A stretch of DNA of 64,000 nucleotides from Anisakis pegreffii (GCA_035041965.1 JAPYMA010000618.1:186001-250000); one strand, 5' to 3'. Counted from the first letter of the stretch, positions 10,177-22,013 are shown. Notes: generated by a model not told the origin, from the sequence alone. Numbers and translations are program-made.

Positions 10177-12648
10177 ATAAACTAATATCTTTATGAGTCC
10201 ATGACTAATTTCCTCATGGCATTTTTTGCATCCCACATACATGCTCTGTTAACTATGAGTCATTGTCATCTACGCATTTGAACAAACGATGAAAATATGC
10301 ATGTAAACGAAACAATCAGTGCATGTGAGTTTTAATTGTTTGACAGTTGAAGTGGTGTTTGATATTACGGTCTAAATGCATTGTTTCTTGAGGTGTCAGT
10401 TCACTGTCAGCTTTTCGTTTAAGAATAAAGTTAAAAACAACCACAATTTGATACTGTTTCTTCTTGAAAACCCCGACTAATATCAGTAATGAAATGTACG
10501 AGAAAGTTATCTTGACCTCATCCTTGAAGCTATGATCAAGAGGGAAACTTCGTTTTCTTTAGTATTGGAACACTTTTCGAAAACCATTTAACAAACCAAC
10601 ATAAAGCTGCTGTCGAACTGCATTTCATCAACAGCAATACGATGAAAATATGACGATCAATTTACGCATAAAAAACGTTTCAAGTGCTCTCGTCAAAATG
10701 AGTCTCTGATAGCTTATCAGAAAAGTGACTGTGATACCTTATCACAAAAATGACTCTGTGGTACCTTATCAGGCCATCGTTCATCACGTAAACATTTCTT
10801 TATCATCCGAAAAAGATACCTGCTTGCTTGGTTCACTTCGCTTTGATACGCTCATCCGCTTAAAATCGATTATGAAATAAGAGACGAACAACGAAATATT
10901 CAATCGAATTACTCATTTATACATGATTTCTATATCTTGCAGAGAGAGAACTGTCTAAATTCAACGTATTTGCATCAATTTCATTATGCTCATCGTTTGT
11001 CTAGCACAACAATTACCGTTGTAGTGAACTCTCACAATCAGCGCATTGCTAGTCAACCGCTCATTTCGATGGTGTAATGTTTTCGAACGAAAATCGCATC
11101 AAAATATTGCAATGTTTTTTAATTATTGTTAAGATTGAGCAGTTCAACAAGGTTCAAAGAAAGAATCATCACGCATGAGGTATCATCCATGTAAGTTGCA
11201 CACCTGTTGTGCTCGAAAGTGATCATTTTCAAACTCAAAGAGATACTTTGTGTTGAGATATTGCAAAGTGCTATCGATAAATCTACTCTATTCAAGAATC
11301 AAAAATGATATTGCTTTCGATGGCAATGCCCATTGAAAAGTTGTTTATTCAACCATAAACTTCTATTGTTTTTTTTGTGAACAAAAACCATAAGCTCTTA
11401 TCACTATCATGTGCCGTTCTCAAGCGAAATATTACTATCCGATTATGTGCGATTATAGTGTTCATGATTTGAGACGTGATTGACGTTGTAAAGAAATTGA
11501 TTACGTTCTGGTGTGTAGCGTTGAAACGTTAAGCTGATTGTGCACAAATCCACTCTATTCAACAATCAAAAATGACACCAATAAGGTTTTATGTTTGAAG
11601 TTTGTGATGATTAATAAGTCGCGAAAACCATTTGAATTGTTGAGATTCTCGGCTGAAGTTGGAAATTTTTGCACACAAAAGTACATCGGAATATCCTAAA
11701 TCGTATAAACTGACTGCAAACTTGTCCAAAAGACCACTTCACGATCACTGATCAAAGATTGACGAAATTGGTCTAGTGAAGATCAAACAGCCCCACTGAG
11801 AACTTCCAGCTCTTAAAAAAACAATATTCGCGACTACCTCAGGTGATTTCTGGCGAAGTTTCTTGCTTTCGTGTCTTCTTCATGATTCTTAAGGAGCCGG
11901 AGAGAGTCTAAACACGAGAACTATCCTATAATACTCGACACAAACACCGTAGATTGTAGGTTAAGTAATGAACTTCAAATTGTGTTGATTTTTATGAGCA
12001 AGACCGATTCGAAACCGTCGTCAGCTTAAGGGTGCGACGAATTGTTTTATGATGCAATATTATCGCCAAAAAAATAATGCATTAATTGTTTTCTAATCTA
12101 CAAACACCGTATTAAACGACTGTCATTTCGTCAACCAACACGGCAATAAAAGCAAACGTTTATGACGAAGAGAGAAGCTTTTTGGATTTTTGAAATGTTA
12201 TTCCATTATTCGTTTCGCAATCACTGAATTAATGCTTTGATTTTCAACCGCAACGACGAATTCCATGCAAAACAATAGAATGTTTTCGAAGCATATTGAA
12301 CTGATAAGAGATTTCAATGAAAAACACTTTTGAATCATAAGTTCAAACGATGTCCTTGTTATCGTGCTTATCAATTTAGTAAATGGTGTGTTATGTTTTG
12401 ATGAATCGAGCGATTGCACTGTCTTGAATATGTAGCGGAAGGGGAATCCCATTATCGCCGAGAGGACGTCCCATCTCTTCTGGACGTGATTTGTGTCAAA
12501 AAACGTATTTCATCGTCATATGAATCAATCGTCATTCGACAGTCAAAAAAAACTTGGAATTTGACAGGCACTATAAATTGACTGCATCAGAAAGGATTCC
12601 CCATAATTCGCTAGGTATTACCTTCGCATAACCTTCGCATAAGGTCAC
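10177..12648. other. Gene-poor AT-rich interval with a GATA-motif cluster
   Basis: No supported coding exon. The interval contains a degenerate 24-bp tandem repeat at 10706-10772 carrying TTATCA (TGATAA) motifs, a further TTATCA at 10800-10805, and an isolated ACTGATAAGA-type site at about 12300. A minus-strand open frame at 12198-12452 has no convincing context. Confidence 0.4.
10706..10805. promoter_or_regulatory. Cluster of extended GATA-type motifs in a 24-bp tandem repeat
   Basis: Three degenerate ~24-bp units carry CTTATCAG (10713-10720), TTATCA (10739-10744) and CTTATCAG (10765-10772), followed by TTATCA at 10800-10805. CTGATAAG is the known core bound by intestinal GATA factors such as C. 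elegans ELT-2. Binding and a target gene are inference only. Confidence 0.3.
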
Positions 12649-12857
12649 CTACTCAGCCACCTTTTGGGTTAACAGCCCAGGCTGAACGCCAACGAGCCTT
12701 TTCATTGCCGTATCCGATGCAATATTCAGTGTGCTGCCTTGTTGCTCTTCAACTGGATCACTAGACTGAGGTATCTTAGAAACATTTGGTGTATATAAGG
12801 ACATAGGTTGTTCAGTGTACTCTGAGACTGATGAAACTTGAGAAGTGACCAGTTTTG
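12649..12857 (-). CDS. Possible terminal exon of an unidentified minus-strand gene
   Basis: A minus-strand frame ending in TAG at 12649 is open for about 70 codons and reads as a Ser/Thr/Pro/Gln-rich segment (for example VTSQVSSVSEYTEQP, then DTAMKRLVGVQPGLL). A short upstream frame around 12960-12905 has similar composition, but I could not find a join with consistent phase. Confidence 0.25.
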
Positions 12858-13069
12858 GTGTTCACTGACAATGAGTGGAGCAGTCTTGAGAGGAGTAGAA
12901 ATTCCGATTAAGAGATAGACCTGAACTAGCTGGGCTTGAAGGTTGTTCGTCACACTGCATTCGTTGATGATCTGCCACTAGACAAAAATCTGTTTCTTTT
13001 ACGTGACTTACTGAATTTTAGAGTTGCGTTCTCTTCTTGAAATCAAGAAAATTTGTGTTTCTCGGAAAA

Positions 13070-14209
13070 ATGTCGCCAAAGAATAACACTCAACAGCAAC
13101 AGTCAACCAAACAAGCCAATAATGGCAATAAGCAAAAAGTTTCAAACAATCAACTTCCTCATCGCTATGAGCAACGTAGAACGTTAGTTATTTCCTTTTC
13201 GAACTATCAGCTTGATTTGATAACTTGTCTTATACGATTGTACAAGACAAGAATGATTGGTAATGATCTCACGATGATCGAAAAGTATCAAGTTATTGTT
13301 GTACACAATCAAAATTTTCAGTACTGACGAACAAATCTGCGCTATCGAGCATGAAATAGAGTTGAGACGTCGTATCAGTCGTATTGTCAACTTCAACGAG
13401 CTCTACTGGTTAGTTGCAATGTGTCGTTCATGATGAGATTGCCGTGTGGCTGCTTGAAAACATAAAAATAGCTAGAAGAGGACAACAATGTAAAAAGCTA
13501 TTCAAGCTCAAAAACAAGAAAAATCCCAATGCTTCTAAAATGATAACAATCCGCTTTTAAATGATAAAATGATAGCAGACTGAATACGTGCGCTTTTCAG
13601 TGAGACACCACCTTGCGGTCGGCTAGAAGACATTCCCAGTGAAGTAACCTCGATACGATCGTTTGACACAGAGAGCAAGAAGTCGTTCGATGCTGACGAA
13701 CGTGAGAAGGATGATGAGCAATCCACTGAGGTATGTTCCAGGAACAACCTCTTAGGCTATCTGTACAGGGACAGGACATGCTAAAATGAAAACTTCACAA
13801 GAACGAGGCATTCTGAAACTGTAAAAAGCAACATTCTGAAAAGAAATATCCAATAAAGCAAACATTCAGCTCCTTCGAAAAAGCTTTTGAAAGCGAAATT
13901 CAGCATATCCCACTTACACGTTCTGTGTAAAATGAGTTTCAAGGTGGAATTTGACTTATATGATCGACGTTGTTTTTTTGTAAATTGGGTCATTATGTCA
14001 ATCACCATACGATTATCATCGTCCCTTGTCCTCCATGTTCCAGTTCGCCAGCAATTCACCATCGCAAATGGTTTTTTCAGGTAAGCATGATCGACACCGC
14101 CAGCCAACGAACTGCCGAACAGAAAGCTGATGCCCCGAAGAAAGTGAAAAAAAGTTGCTCTGCTCGCAGTCAATTCTCTCTTTTCCGCGAAAGAATCATA
14201 CTGCCCTAA
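13070..14209 (+). CDS. Unidentified protein (152 aa) with the shared 87-nt core exon
   Basis: Model: exons 13070-13182, 13322-13408, 13601-13730 and 14081-14209 (TAA), all in phase, 152 residues. The N-terminus is Gln/Asn/Lys-rich and disordered (MSPKNNTQQQQSTKQ). Exon 2 is 87 nt and phase 2 at both ends, and encodes EHEIELRRRISRIVNFNELY, followed by ETPPC. This aligns with exons 3-4 of the 8781 gene (E-EI-R+-I/L-S-I-NF-LY-ETP-C), so the two are paralogues about 4 kb apart on the same strand. The remainder is acidic, then basic with Ser (KKVKKSCSARSQFSLFRER). No known domain. The GTAAGC at the start of exon 4 follows a strong TTTTTTCAG acceptor. Confidence 0.6.
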
Positions 14210-15206
14210 GAAAGCAAGTGAATTCTATGGAAAACTGAAACAAATTTTCGAATGGAACACATCTTGGAGCGTTTACTTACTTGGAGAAAAACGACGATCT
14301 GATGAGCGATACTAAAATCTCATTTGGGCAGATGCAACCGAACCAGCAACACAAGATTTCACTTGATTCAGTTGATTTGTCGTTTTCATCAGAAACCATT
14401 TTATGCGATAAGTATCGATATAAAATAGTTCTGTGATGAAAACAATGCTTTGAATCATATTGATGATCGTATCAAGTGTTCGTGTATCATGTCATTGGCT
14501 GGAAAAGTTTCTGTGAAGATACTAATAAAGCTGCATGCATCTGTATTATTTGAACATCAATATGGTCATAGATATGTTCGTCTTCACAGAGTGGTATAAA
14601 GATTGAATATTCCAAATTTGGTCAGTTGGAAGCATTCGAAAACGGAGGAATATCCCTTGGAACAGTGTATTTGCAACGCCCTAGGTCTAAGAGTCAAATA
14701 AATATTCAGAATGTGTTCAATTCAAGTTGTGTTCATGAATACACTGAACGCAATTAATTTTACGAATAATCTTTTTTGTCAACAATACGATCTGACAAGT
14801 TATTCGCTGAAAATGCTGCTGTCTAAAGAACTGGCACAATTGCAGATAAAAGAATACTTATGATCACTGAAGAGGGTTTCGCTCTATTTCTTACCTCCTC
14901 ACAATAATCTGCTCTCCAGACAGTGATTATTTCCTGTCATTTCTATTACATCTTCATTCTTATCCGAGGTGTATTCATGTCTTTAATTATTCACAAGCTA
15001 ACAGTAAGTAGATCCAATTAACTAGAGAATGAATCCCAATATTTGGCAAGTGATATGAGTTTTTGATCTATCAACGATATTGTCGTTACCGAGTGGAGTA
15101 TAGTGAGCTGTTCAAGTCATAGTATCATTCAAAATGCAGATCTGCTCAGAATTATTAACATATGTTCAAAATCTGAGCCTCCACGACAATATTACAGCTT
15201 CGTCTG
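14210..15206. other. Intergenic stretch, nothing recognised
   Basis: AT-rich; no coding frame or repeat. It ends with an ATATTACAG acceptor-like motif about 10 bases before the ATG of the VWA gene, a possible trans-splice site. Confidence 0.4.
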
Positions 15207-16105
15207 ATGATAGCGTTAATACTTCTGGGCTGCTTGTACTTGGCCGTGGTTGATTCGGCGTCTCCGAACTGTGATTTAGGAGCATCAGACTTGATTTTTG
15301 TGGTGCAAAGCAGCTATGATATGAGTAAGAAAGATTTCGAAGATGTCAAAGGCTTCATGAAACAGTACGTTGATGATCTTGACATTGGACCCGGCTCGAA
15401 GGTAAAGCTTTCAAAATCTTTTGAATGATGGTCTGTTTGGTGATCACTTTACGAACATATTTCCGTACACTTTCGGAGATTCAACGCAAAATTTGTCCGA
15501 AACGATTCGATGACTCCAAACCTCATCTGTCTCGATGCATTCTCATTTGTAGTTTACCACATGAAAGACACTGTTCAGTAACTTTCAAGGTTAACTCTTC
15601 GTATGACTATAGTATGAGAGTGCGAAATCATGAATATAATCGTAACTGTGTTCAATGCCAGAGCACACGCGTTGGTGTGGTTGTGTTCGATCGGATTCGT
15701 GAACCGTACTATCGCATAAAGCTTGCTCAAGCCACAAAGTTGTCGCATCTACAAAAAGCGATCTCCACTCTTCGTAAAATTCCGTGTGGTTATTGGTGGT
15801 GTCAAATGCAAGTGGATCGCACAGCTCTTGAGGTAATCCACAGTCAGAACGTTAATAGGATTGATTTCTGAATGAGACAATAAAGATTGTTTAGCATTAT
15901 GTTGCAGGCAACTCAATTTGCACTGAATATTTTCAACGAAAACGCTTCCAGTGACAGAATGACGAAGTTGCTTGTTATTCTGTACGGAAAGGAAGCTTTC
16001 AAAGATGCTGAAGACATAGCTTCATCCGGCACTAATAATCCATCGTTACGAATCGCCCAAATACACGTGATTCCAGGTTGGTTCAACGATGTTGTTGATA
16101 CTTGA
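15207..16105 (+). CDS. Small secreted von Willebrand factor A-domain protein
   Basis: Exons 15207-15401, 15662-15832 and 15908-16105 (TGA), all phase 0, 187 residues. The protein begins with a clear signal peptide (MIALILLGCLYLAVVDSAS). The rest is one VWA domain: strand 1 ASDLIFVVQSSYDMS, helix KDFEDVKGFMKQYVDDLDIG, strand STRVGVVVFDR, helix LSHLQKAISTLRKIPCG, helix ATQFALNIFNE, and strand TKLLVILYGKE. The metal-binding MIDAS motif (normally DxSxS, with a later Asp in the DG turn) is broken: Gln replaces the first Asp, and YG replaces DG. VWA domains mediate extracellular protein-protein binding. This one probably does so without metal, if at all. Domain assignment rests on pattern and length and is fairly sure. 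Confidence 0.8.
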
Positions 16106-16570
16106 CTATCGATTTAGTCATTTTTATCCTATTGATCTATTCAGCCATGGCATGATTTCTCGTGTGATCTATCTTATGATGTTGATCTTTCATGTAACTA
16201 GCACTAGAAATGGATCCCTGGTCATAATCAAGATTTTCTAATGGCTTATTTGTTTTGGGACCGAATCTACCGTATGTTGCGGAAAGTTAGCTTAAAAGGA
16301 TCAACAAATTTGAGTGGAAAATAGAAAACGAAGAAATCCGCTTTATTAATATCACATAATATGGTGTATGACATAGCAGGCATTGTTCCTATAAAATTAT
16401 GCAATAATTGATAACCCAATATAATTTTTGCATAATAATTCTAATACTCAATAGTGAATCAGAATTTCTTGATTTTCATTTATCACTTCATTTGTTTTGT
16501 TGATTCATTTACATGACAGAGAAATGATGGATGGCAAGTGTCGAATGTCCAGTACGTCATTTTGACCATA

Positions 16571-17248
16571 AGGTCTACTCATTTGTGAATTTTCAAATCG
16601 ATTCGAATAACGGATTATATCGTTGACCATAAGCTTGTGATCTTCTCAATCTTAATATGAAATATCCTCAAGTACGTTTTCTTATCCCTCCATTAGATAC
16701 TTTCATGATATGTTACAATCTGACAAGCTAATGTCTCACAATAAGATGAATTAGAGAAATTTCTTCGATGTTTTAATTTCTCTGTTCCTTGAACATTCTA
16801 ACAAATAATTAATTGCGTCAAAAATGCACTGCAAAACAATTCAAATTATTCAAAAACAAGCCGTACCAAAAAACTGATGAAAAATTAGGCATCTGAGTTG
16901 CACATGCCGCAACGTGTGTTATTCATGCAATAGGCGCTCTATGATTTTGACCAAAGCATGCTCTCTGTTGTTACTGTCTCCACGGTCATGTCGAAGAGAA
17001 ACAGAGAATGAGAATGAAGAAAGCGACTAGAATTTAAGAGAATAGAGAATGAGAGCGGTGAGAAGCGAACGTTTTGCTGATTTCATCGCCAATCAAAACC
17101 CCCTCAGGAGAAGATTTTCATAATTCTATCAATTTGTTGATATGCGAGGGATTAGTGTTGATCAAACAGAATTCAGTGGTGAATCTTGAAAGGTCTACTC
17201 ATTTGTGAATTTTCAAATCGATTCGAATAACGGATTATATCATTGACC
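16571..17248. repeat. 58-bp direct repeat pair, 620 bp apart
   Basis: 16571-16628 and 17191-17248 are identical except for one base (ATATCGTTGACC versus ATATCATTGACC). They begin AGGTCTACTCATTTGTGAAT. The DNA between them (16629-17190) is non-coding, AT-rich on the left and GA-rich near 17000-17070. The pair could be the ends of a small element or a segmental copy. The rest of 16106-17397 shows no gene. Confidence 0.7.
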
Positions 17249-17397
17249 TCAATTCACTTTATTAAATAATGTGTAATTGGCTATACAGCCTGCAGATAGC
17301 CATTTATAATGTAATCATAACAGCAATATTGATTGTTTGATGATTTATGTTTCACGCTGAGAATGAGGAATTTCTTCGTTGTTAGAAAGTGAATCAT

Positions 17398-18034
17398 TTA
17401 AGGAGTCGCAAATGGTGACAAAATTTCTCGCACGGTCATAATGTCTCTGAAGGGAAGCTCGCGTACTAGCTTCATCCCTTGCAGCATTTCTTCATGAATA
17501 CTTATCGAATCATCCAATCTGAGTTCTAAAATTTTTTTGACCACGTCTTTAATTTTGTCGCTGGCATCCAACGTTGAAAGTTTTTTCAACACTTCCTCTG
17601 CATGTTCCTTCATGTTCTTCATCACTTCATCATAAGCTTTCTGCAAAAAAAAAAAACGTTTATTTTCCTTGTTTAGTTGAGGAGCTCGAAATTCTTCCAC
17701 AACAGCATCTGAGAAGGCTAACTGATTAATTTCTTCAACCTGTTGAGATATTTAATCTAAAGAGATTTCTCGTAGAATGTCTCTTTTTGAAGAGATGGAT
17801 GCAGTTTACCCTGAATTTGGGTCCTTGTTTGTCAGCCCATTCAGCGACTCTTTTGTTGAGATTTCGTTTACTTTGAGTCATGTCACGCAAGATTGCACGC
17901 AGCTCTTTAATTGCCTTAGGACTTGCACCTTCGGCAAATTTTGGCACCGGTAGTAGTCTAAACAGCTGATCTCTATCCGCCAGCGCTAGCGCGAAGCAAC
18001 AACATACTAGAATGATCAGTTTGACAGTGCACAT
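17398..18034 (-). CDS. SXP/RAL-2 (DUF148) family secreted protein, gene A
   Basis: Exons 18034-17810 and 17739-17398 (TAA), both phase 0, about 188 residues. A signal peptide (MCTVKLIILVCCCFALALA) is followed by the family layout: helices, then the WADKQG motif that matches the W-A-x-K-Q/G signature of DUF148 proteins, then Lys/Glu-rich amphipathic helices (AYDEVMKNMKEHAEEVLKKL). SXP/RAL-2 proteins are nematode-specific secreted helical proteins, often abundant parasite antigens; the molecular function is not established. Exon 2 contains a poly-T plus GCAG tract (about 17641-17658) reading FFFLQ. It looks like an intron end, but any intron there would be in frame and very short, so either form is possible. 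An AATAAA lies on the minus strand near 17268-17273. Confidence 0.8.
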
Positions 18035-18287
18035 TCTGGAGGCGTCCTCAACGAACTGAAGAAGTTTCTGTTTTAGTATTGAACCTGAAATGGAATTTGG
18101 CGTTTGATTAGTAAAACAGTAATGTATATATGACATGGTTCTCTCGGAATTTTGAACGACGAAACTGTCGTTCACGAGCATCCACGGTGAACAGCACGAC
18201 TCGACTGTAGTTGTTCAAAGTTTCGTAGATTTCAGTTGGGTATGCTTTATGGAGCTGGTATTCATAGATTCCAGTGGAACTTCCTGT

Positions 18288-18545
18288 TCAGCACAAAATC
18301 AGGTATTCAGTTGAAATGAGCGTCGATGCTGTAAGCAGAAGACGAGGTTCGGATAGCTGTTTGATCTAAAGGGATCAAATTTGCAATCAATCAAATGAGA
18401 TATGCAGACATTTCAAATCGAGATGATAGAATCGAACATTAAGCGAGGCTTGCGACAAACCAGCCACAATTGCTTCATCAATTTGACGGCGAGCTTTTAA
18501 ATGCGTTCGTTCCGGTGACTTTACTGACTGACCTTCAGTGCACAT
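18288..18545 (-). CDS. Small unidentified protein (61 aa) or part of the upstream gene
   Basis: Exons 18545-18438 and 18365-18288 (TGA), phase 0. The exon really opens at a strong ATTTTCAG acceptor at about 18562, 17 bases before the ATG, so it is either a trans-spliced start or an internal exon. The sequence is polar with a helix (KARRQIDEAIVAGLSQASLN). No family is recognised. It lies between the 19197 gene and SXP/RAL-2 gene A on the same strand. Confidence 0.35.
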
Positions 18546-18943
18546 TTCGGAAGCAACTTGAACTGAAAATGTTCAATTTTTGAGGAAACAAAACAATATC
18601 ATGTCATTTATGATGCACTAATCATTCAATGTTGAATTCATTCAAAACAATGTACAAATTCATTGAAATCGAATATGATCAGTCATTACACTTTCATCAT
18701 CAAATGTCAGAAAATGCGACTAAAAAGACAATTTTGTGTCAGATTTTTTTCCGTCTTTCTCAAGTTTCATGAAAGCGATTATTCACGAAGGTGATATTCA
18801 GAGACGTTCTATTATATCTATTGTTTTGCCATTGCTCTATGCAAATAGAGCTTGTTATTCAGTTTGTATGAAATGAATGAATGAAAATTATTCAACAGAC
18901 AGTTAGCATTTAAACATTGACATTTACAACCAAATGCAATATG

Positions 18944-19197
18944 TCATTCATTCTTGAGCAAATTTCTTTGGAGAAACCGAACGATCAGTTGATTATCATG
19001 TCTCATCACTGCTTGCTGTATTCGAAAGCGCGCACGTATTCCATCGAAATCGCTATGACCATGAGCATCTTCAAGGAACTGTTCCTGTAATATCCACCTC
19101 ATTACCTTGGCTGTTCAAGCTCTCCTTGACAGTTCACAATGCTCTCGACTGGAATATCATTCAGTGCAGCCAAAAGATCATCTCCAAGAGTGTCCAT
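18944..19197 (-). CDS. Small unidentified acidic/helical protein (66 aa)
   Basis: Exons 19197-19138 and 19084-18944 (TGA), both phase 0, separated by a 53-nt intron. The sequence starts MDTLGDDLLAALNDIPVESI and continues into a charged helix (IRARFRIQQAVMRHDNQLIV). No domain is recognised. It could instead join the 18545 exon as a longer gene, but I found no donor with the required phase. Confidence 0.4.
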
Positions 19198-19769
19198 GAT
19201 AAAAAGTGTCATATACGGAACGGCTCAGATGGGTTAATTGAATCACATGTTGCAAATTAAATGTTACATGTTGAATTATTTTTCTCAAAATAACTGCCAG
19301 AACCCTTATAAATCCATCCATAATGGCAGGTCAACTAAAGTGGTTAATGAACAACAATGCTCTGTTGTGTGCACTATCGTATCATCAATATGCTCGTTAT
19401 TAAAACCGGATAAATGAGTACCACTGGGAGTATGACAATCACGAGTGGGTGTATGCGTTGGTACTAACACCTCTATTCTCAACAAAATTTCCTCCATTCG
19501 TTGATGAACATCCAAATTTTCACGCTTACCTCCACATAACCACTGAACTCAAACACTGTTCTGCACAGTTCTCATTAATACTATCATCACGCCGTCATTG
19601 CACAAAATAGCTGCTAAACTCATATCCACCAAACGAAAAGCATTCCAACAAATTGGTTGCTGCTATCATCTGCGGACGACCGATTTGATTTATTGCTCTA
19701 CTTTTCTATCATATCACTCGCTCATCAAATTCGTCCGACGCGATTTCATTGATAAAGAGGCTGATAGCG

Positions 19770-20853
19770 ATGACGAAGATATGTTTAATATTCAACGTGG
19801 CAATATTCGTTCTATTGCTGGATGCGGTTCGGTGTGAATGTGATATTGAAACGGGAATGCGATACGAAAGTAAACATCTCTGTGAACTTCTTCAAAATAC
19901 AACTGACCGAATAAGAGAGGAGTTCAATGAAATTTTTGCAAATGCTGCCAATTTAACGAAAGAGCAGCTCAATGACAACGTCGTATCGTGGGCAACAAAA
20001 TACGGAGGCAGCTTTGAGGTATGGTTTTTGAGTGAATGTTATTGCGTTGAAAGGCTTATCGCCATGCCCGGATATTCGAGTAATATCACGGCGAGCAATT
20101 TTCGTAAACAATCGGATGTAGTCGGTTATTGAAGGATCTCACGATTAACAATATTGAAGCTTTAAATGAGTCTATTAGCCTCAGCAACAAGCACAGGAGA
20201 GAGCATGCATCCGAGAAAGGCGCAGTTAGCCAGGTTCGATTGATCTAAAACGATCAGACACCCGATGACTCTTCGGTATGATCCTCCCAAACACCCTCGA
20301 CTTGAAATCATTAAAATCTCTGAACCAGAAAAAGCTGCACTAATTGAGACACGGAAATGTCACTGAATGTACCATCTCCAGTACAGTTCAAGGTATTTAA
20401 GCGATGCTAAGCTTGATCTTAGAATCTTGAGATGCTCCAACTTCAGTTTTCTCAGATATAACTGCCCTCAAAAAATTTTTTTTCAAATTCGTCCCTGTTG
20501 CTCTCACAACCAATCGAAACAGCGAACAATAACCGACAGAAAAAGAGATCAAATATAGTTCAACGATCACCTTCGAACGAAACTTACAGAGGGAATTACG
20601 GCGGTATTTGGCTGATGAGGCAGACTACTGGAACAGGCGATATGAGACTTTGGTGAAGCGGATTCAAGAGGCCAATGCGACAGCTGAGGCAAAGAAAGAG
20701 CTACTAGAAGTGATTGAGTTCGAGCAAGATATGGACACGAAATTCAGCGAATACGAAACGAAATTGGAGCAGATCTCGCAAAAATACAGTCAAGCAACTC
20801 ACGATGAAGCTGTCAAAATATGGACTCAAATTGATACTTTCGATACGGAATAA
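19770..20853 (+). CDS. SXP/RAL-2 (DUF148)-like secreted protein, gene B
   Basis: Exons 19770-20018 and 20590-20853 (TAA), phase 0, about 170 residues, with a 571-nt intron. A signal peptide (MTKICLIFNVAIFVLLLDAV) is followed by a helical body with the WATKYG motif in the position of the family WAxKQG signature, and the intron falls at the same place relative to this motif as in genes A and C. The second exon is a long charged helix (RRYETLVKRIQEANATAEAK). Two Cys near the N-terminus and NTT/NLT glycosylation sequons are visible. AATAAA is at 20907-20912. It is divergent from the family, so assignment rests on layout, motif and intron position. Confidence 0.7.
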
Positions 20854-20912
20854 GCTGCGGAAGGAACACCTTTAAATGTTGATTAATGAATTTCGTTGGA
20901 CGTTGCAATAAA

Positions 20913-21658
20913 GTTTCATGTTAATCATATGATAACAACAACGATATTGATTGTATTTCCAATGATTCTACTTTTGCACATAATACAACGTTGAATTGAT
21001 TTCTAATAGACGATGCTGACAATGCAACTTCCTAATTGAATAAGTGAATCGAACATGTCTTTCAGATGCACAACTTCTTGATATGTTTTAGGAATTGCTT
21101 AATTATCATCTAAAAAAGTCTTGAGTGATTTCTGCATATCGGGTCGTCTTTCATTATTCTCTGTTGTAATCATCCAAATTGCGATTACGCAACTAACACT
21201 CTCTATTGCATGCGACAAAACTGCAAAATTATTCCGATGCTATCCGAAATGCATTCTATAAGAATATTCCCATACCATACACTAGTTCCAATCGGTTGAC
21301 ATAATCTCAATACAATTTCATGAAATACAATTTTTAATGATGGTATTGAAGCAGTTTCCGACTGAATAAAAATCATGGTACTTAAATAAGCCAAAATAGA
21401 CAGTAGGGTAAAGTACGAGGGATTACACTGGATTGTGTGTCTGTGTCAAACATGTTTTTAAGGAGCAATAACGACTGTGTAGGTTCCATTGAGCTGAGTT
21501 GATCGCGTGATGTGCTCGATATCCATTATCATAGATGGATCAGGTGAGATGTCGTGAACGAATCAATTATGAGAATTCGTTCAATCAAAACTACATCGCA
21601 ATCAAATTAATGAACCAAATCCCAATTGAACCACATAAAGTTCAACTAGATAACATGA
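20913..21658. other. Intergenic stretch, nothing recognised
   Basis: AT-rich; no coding frame with splice support and no repeats. Confidence 0.4.
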
Positions 21659-22013
21659 ATGCGAAGTTCCATTAGCGTTTCAGATTTGTTGCAACCGGAC
21701 CGTTCATATTATAATTACCTATCCGCCTATTACCAACCCTATCGACGATATCTGACTCGAATGCGACAGCTCTACGCCAACCTCACTCTACCTGATATTC
21801 AAGAGGTGTCACGAAAAACACTTCAAGTTCCATTCACCAAACAATTGTGGGACAATGTCATCCTTTTGCAAAGGTTTATTTCACTAATCTACCCCGAACG
21901 TTGACATATATTTCAGACGCATTATTGCAGTTCTCATCCAAATTTCTCCAAACAATGTCGCGAATCAAAAGCGTATAAATGATTATCCTCACCTGACTGG
22001 ACTATCAGCTTAA
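21659..22013 (+). CDS. Small unidentified protein (103 aa), possibly an alternative first part of the VWA gene
   Basis: Exons 21659-21873 and 21917-22013 (TAA), joined across a 43-nt intron in phase 2. The sequence is Tyr-rich near the start (SYYNYLSAYYQPYRRYLTRM) and then helical (LWDNVILLQRRIIAVLIQIS). Not recognised. The first exon ends in phase 2, the same phase needed by the exon at 22151, so it could also splice past the short second exon into the VWA gene downstream and be its 5' exon. Confidence 0.45.
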
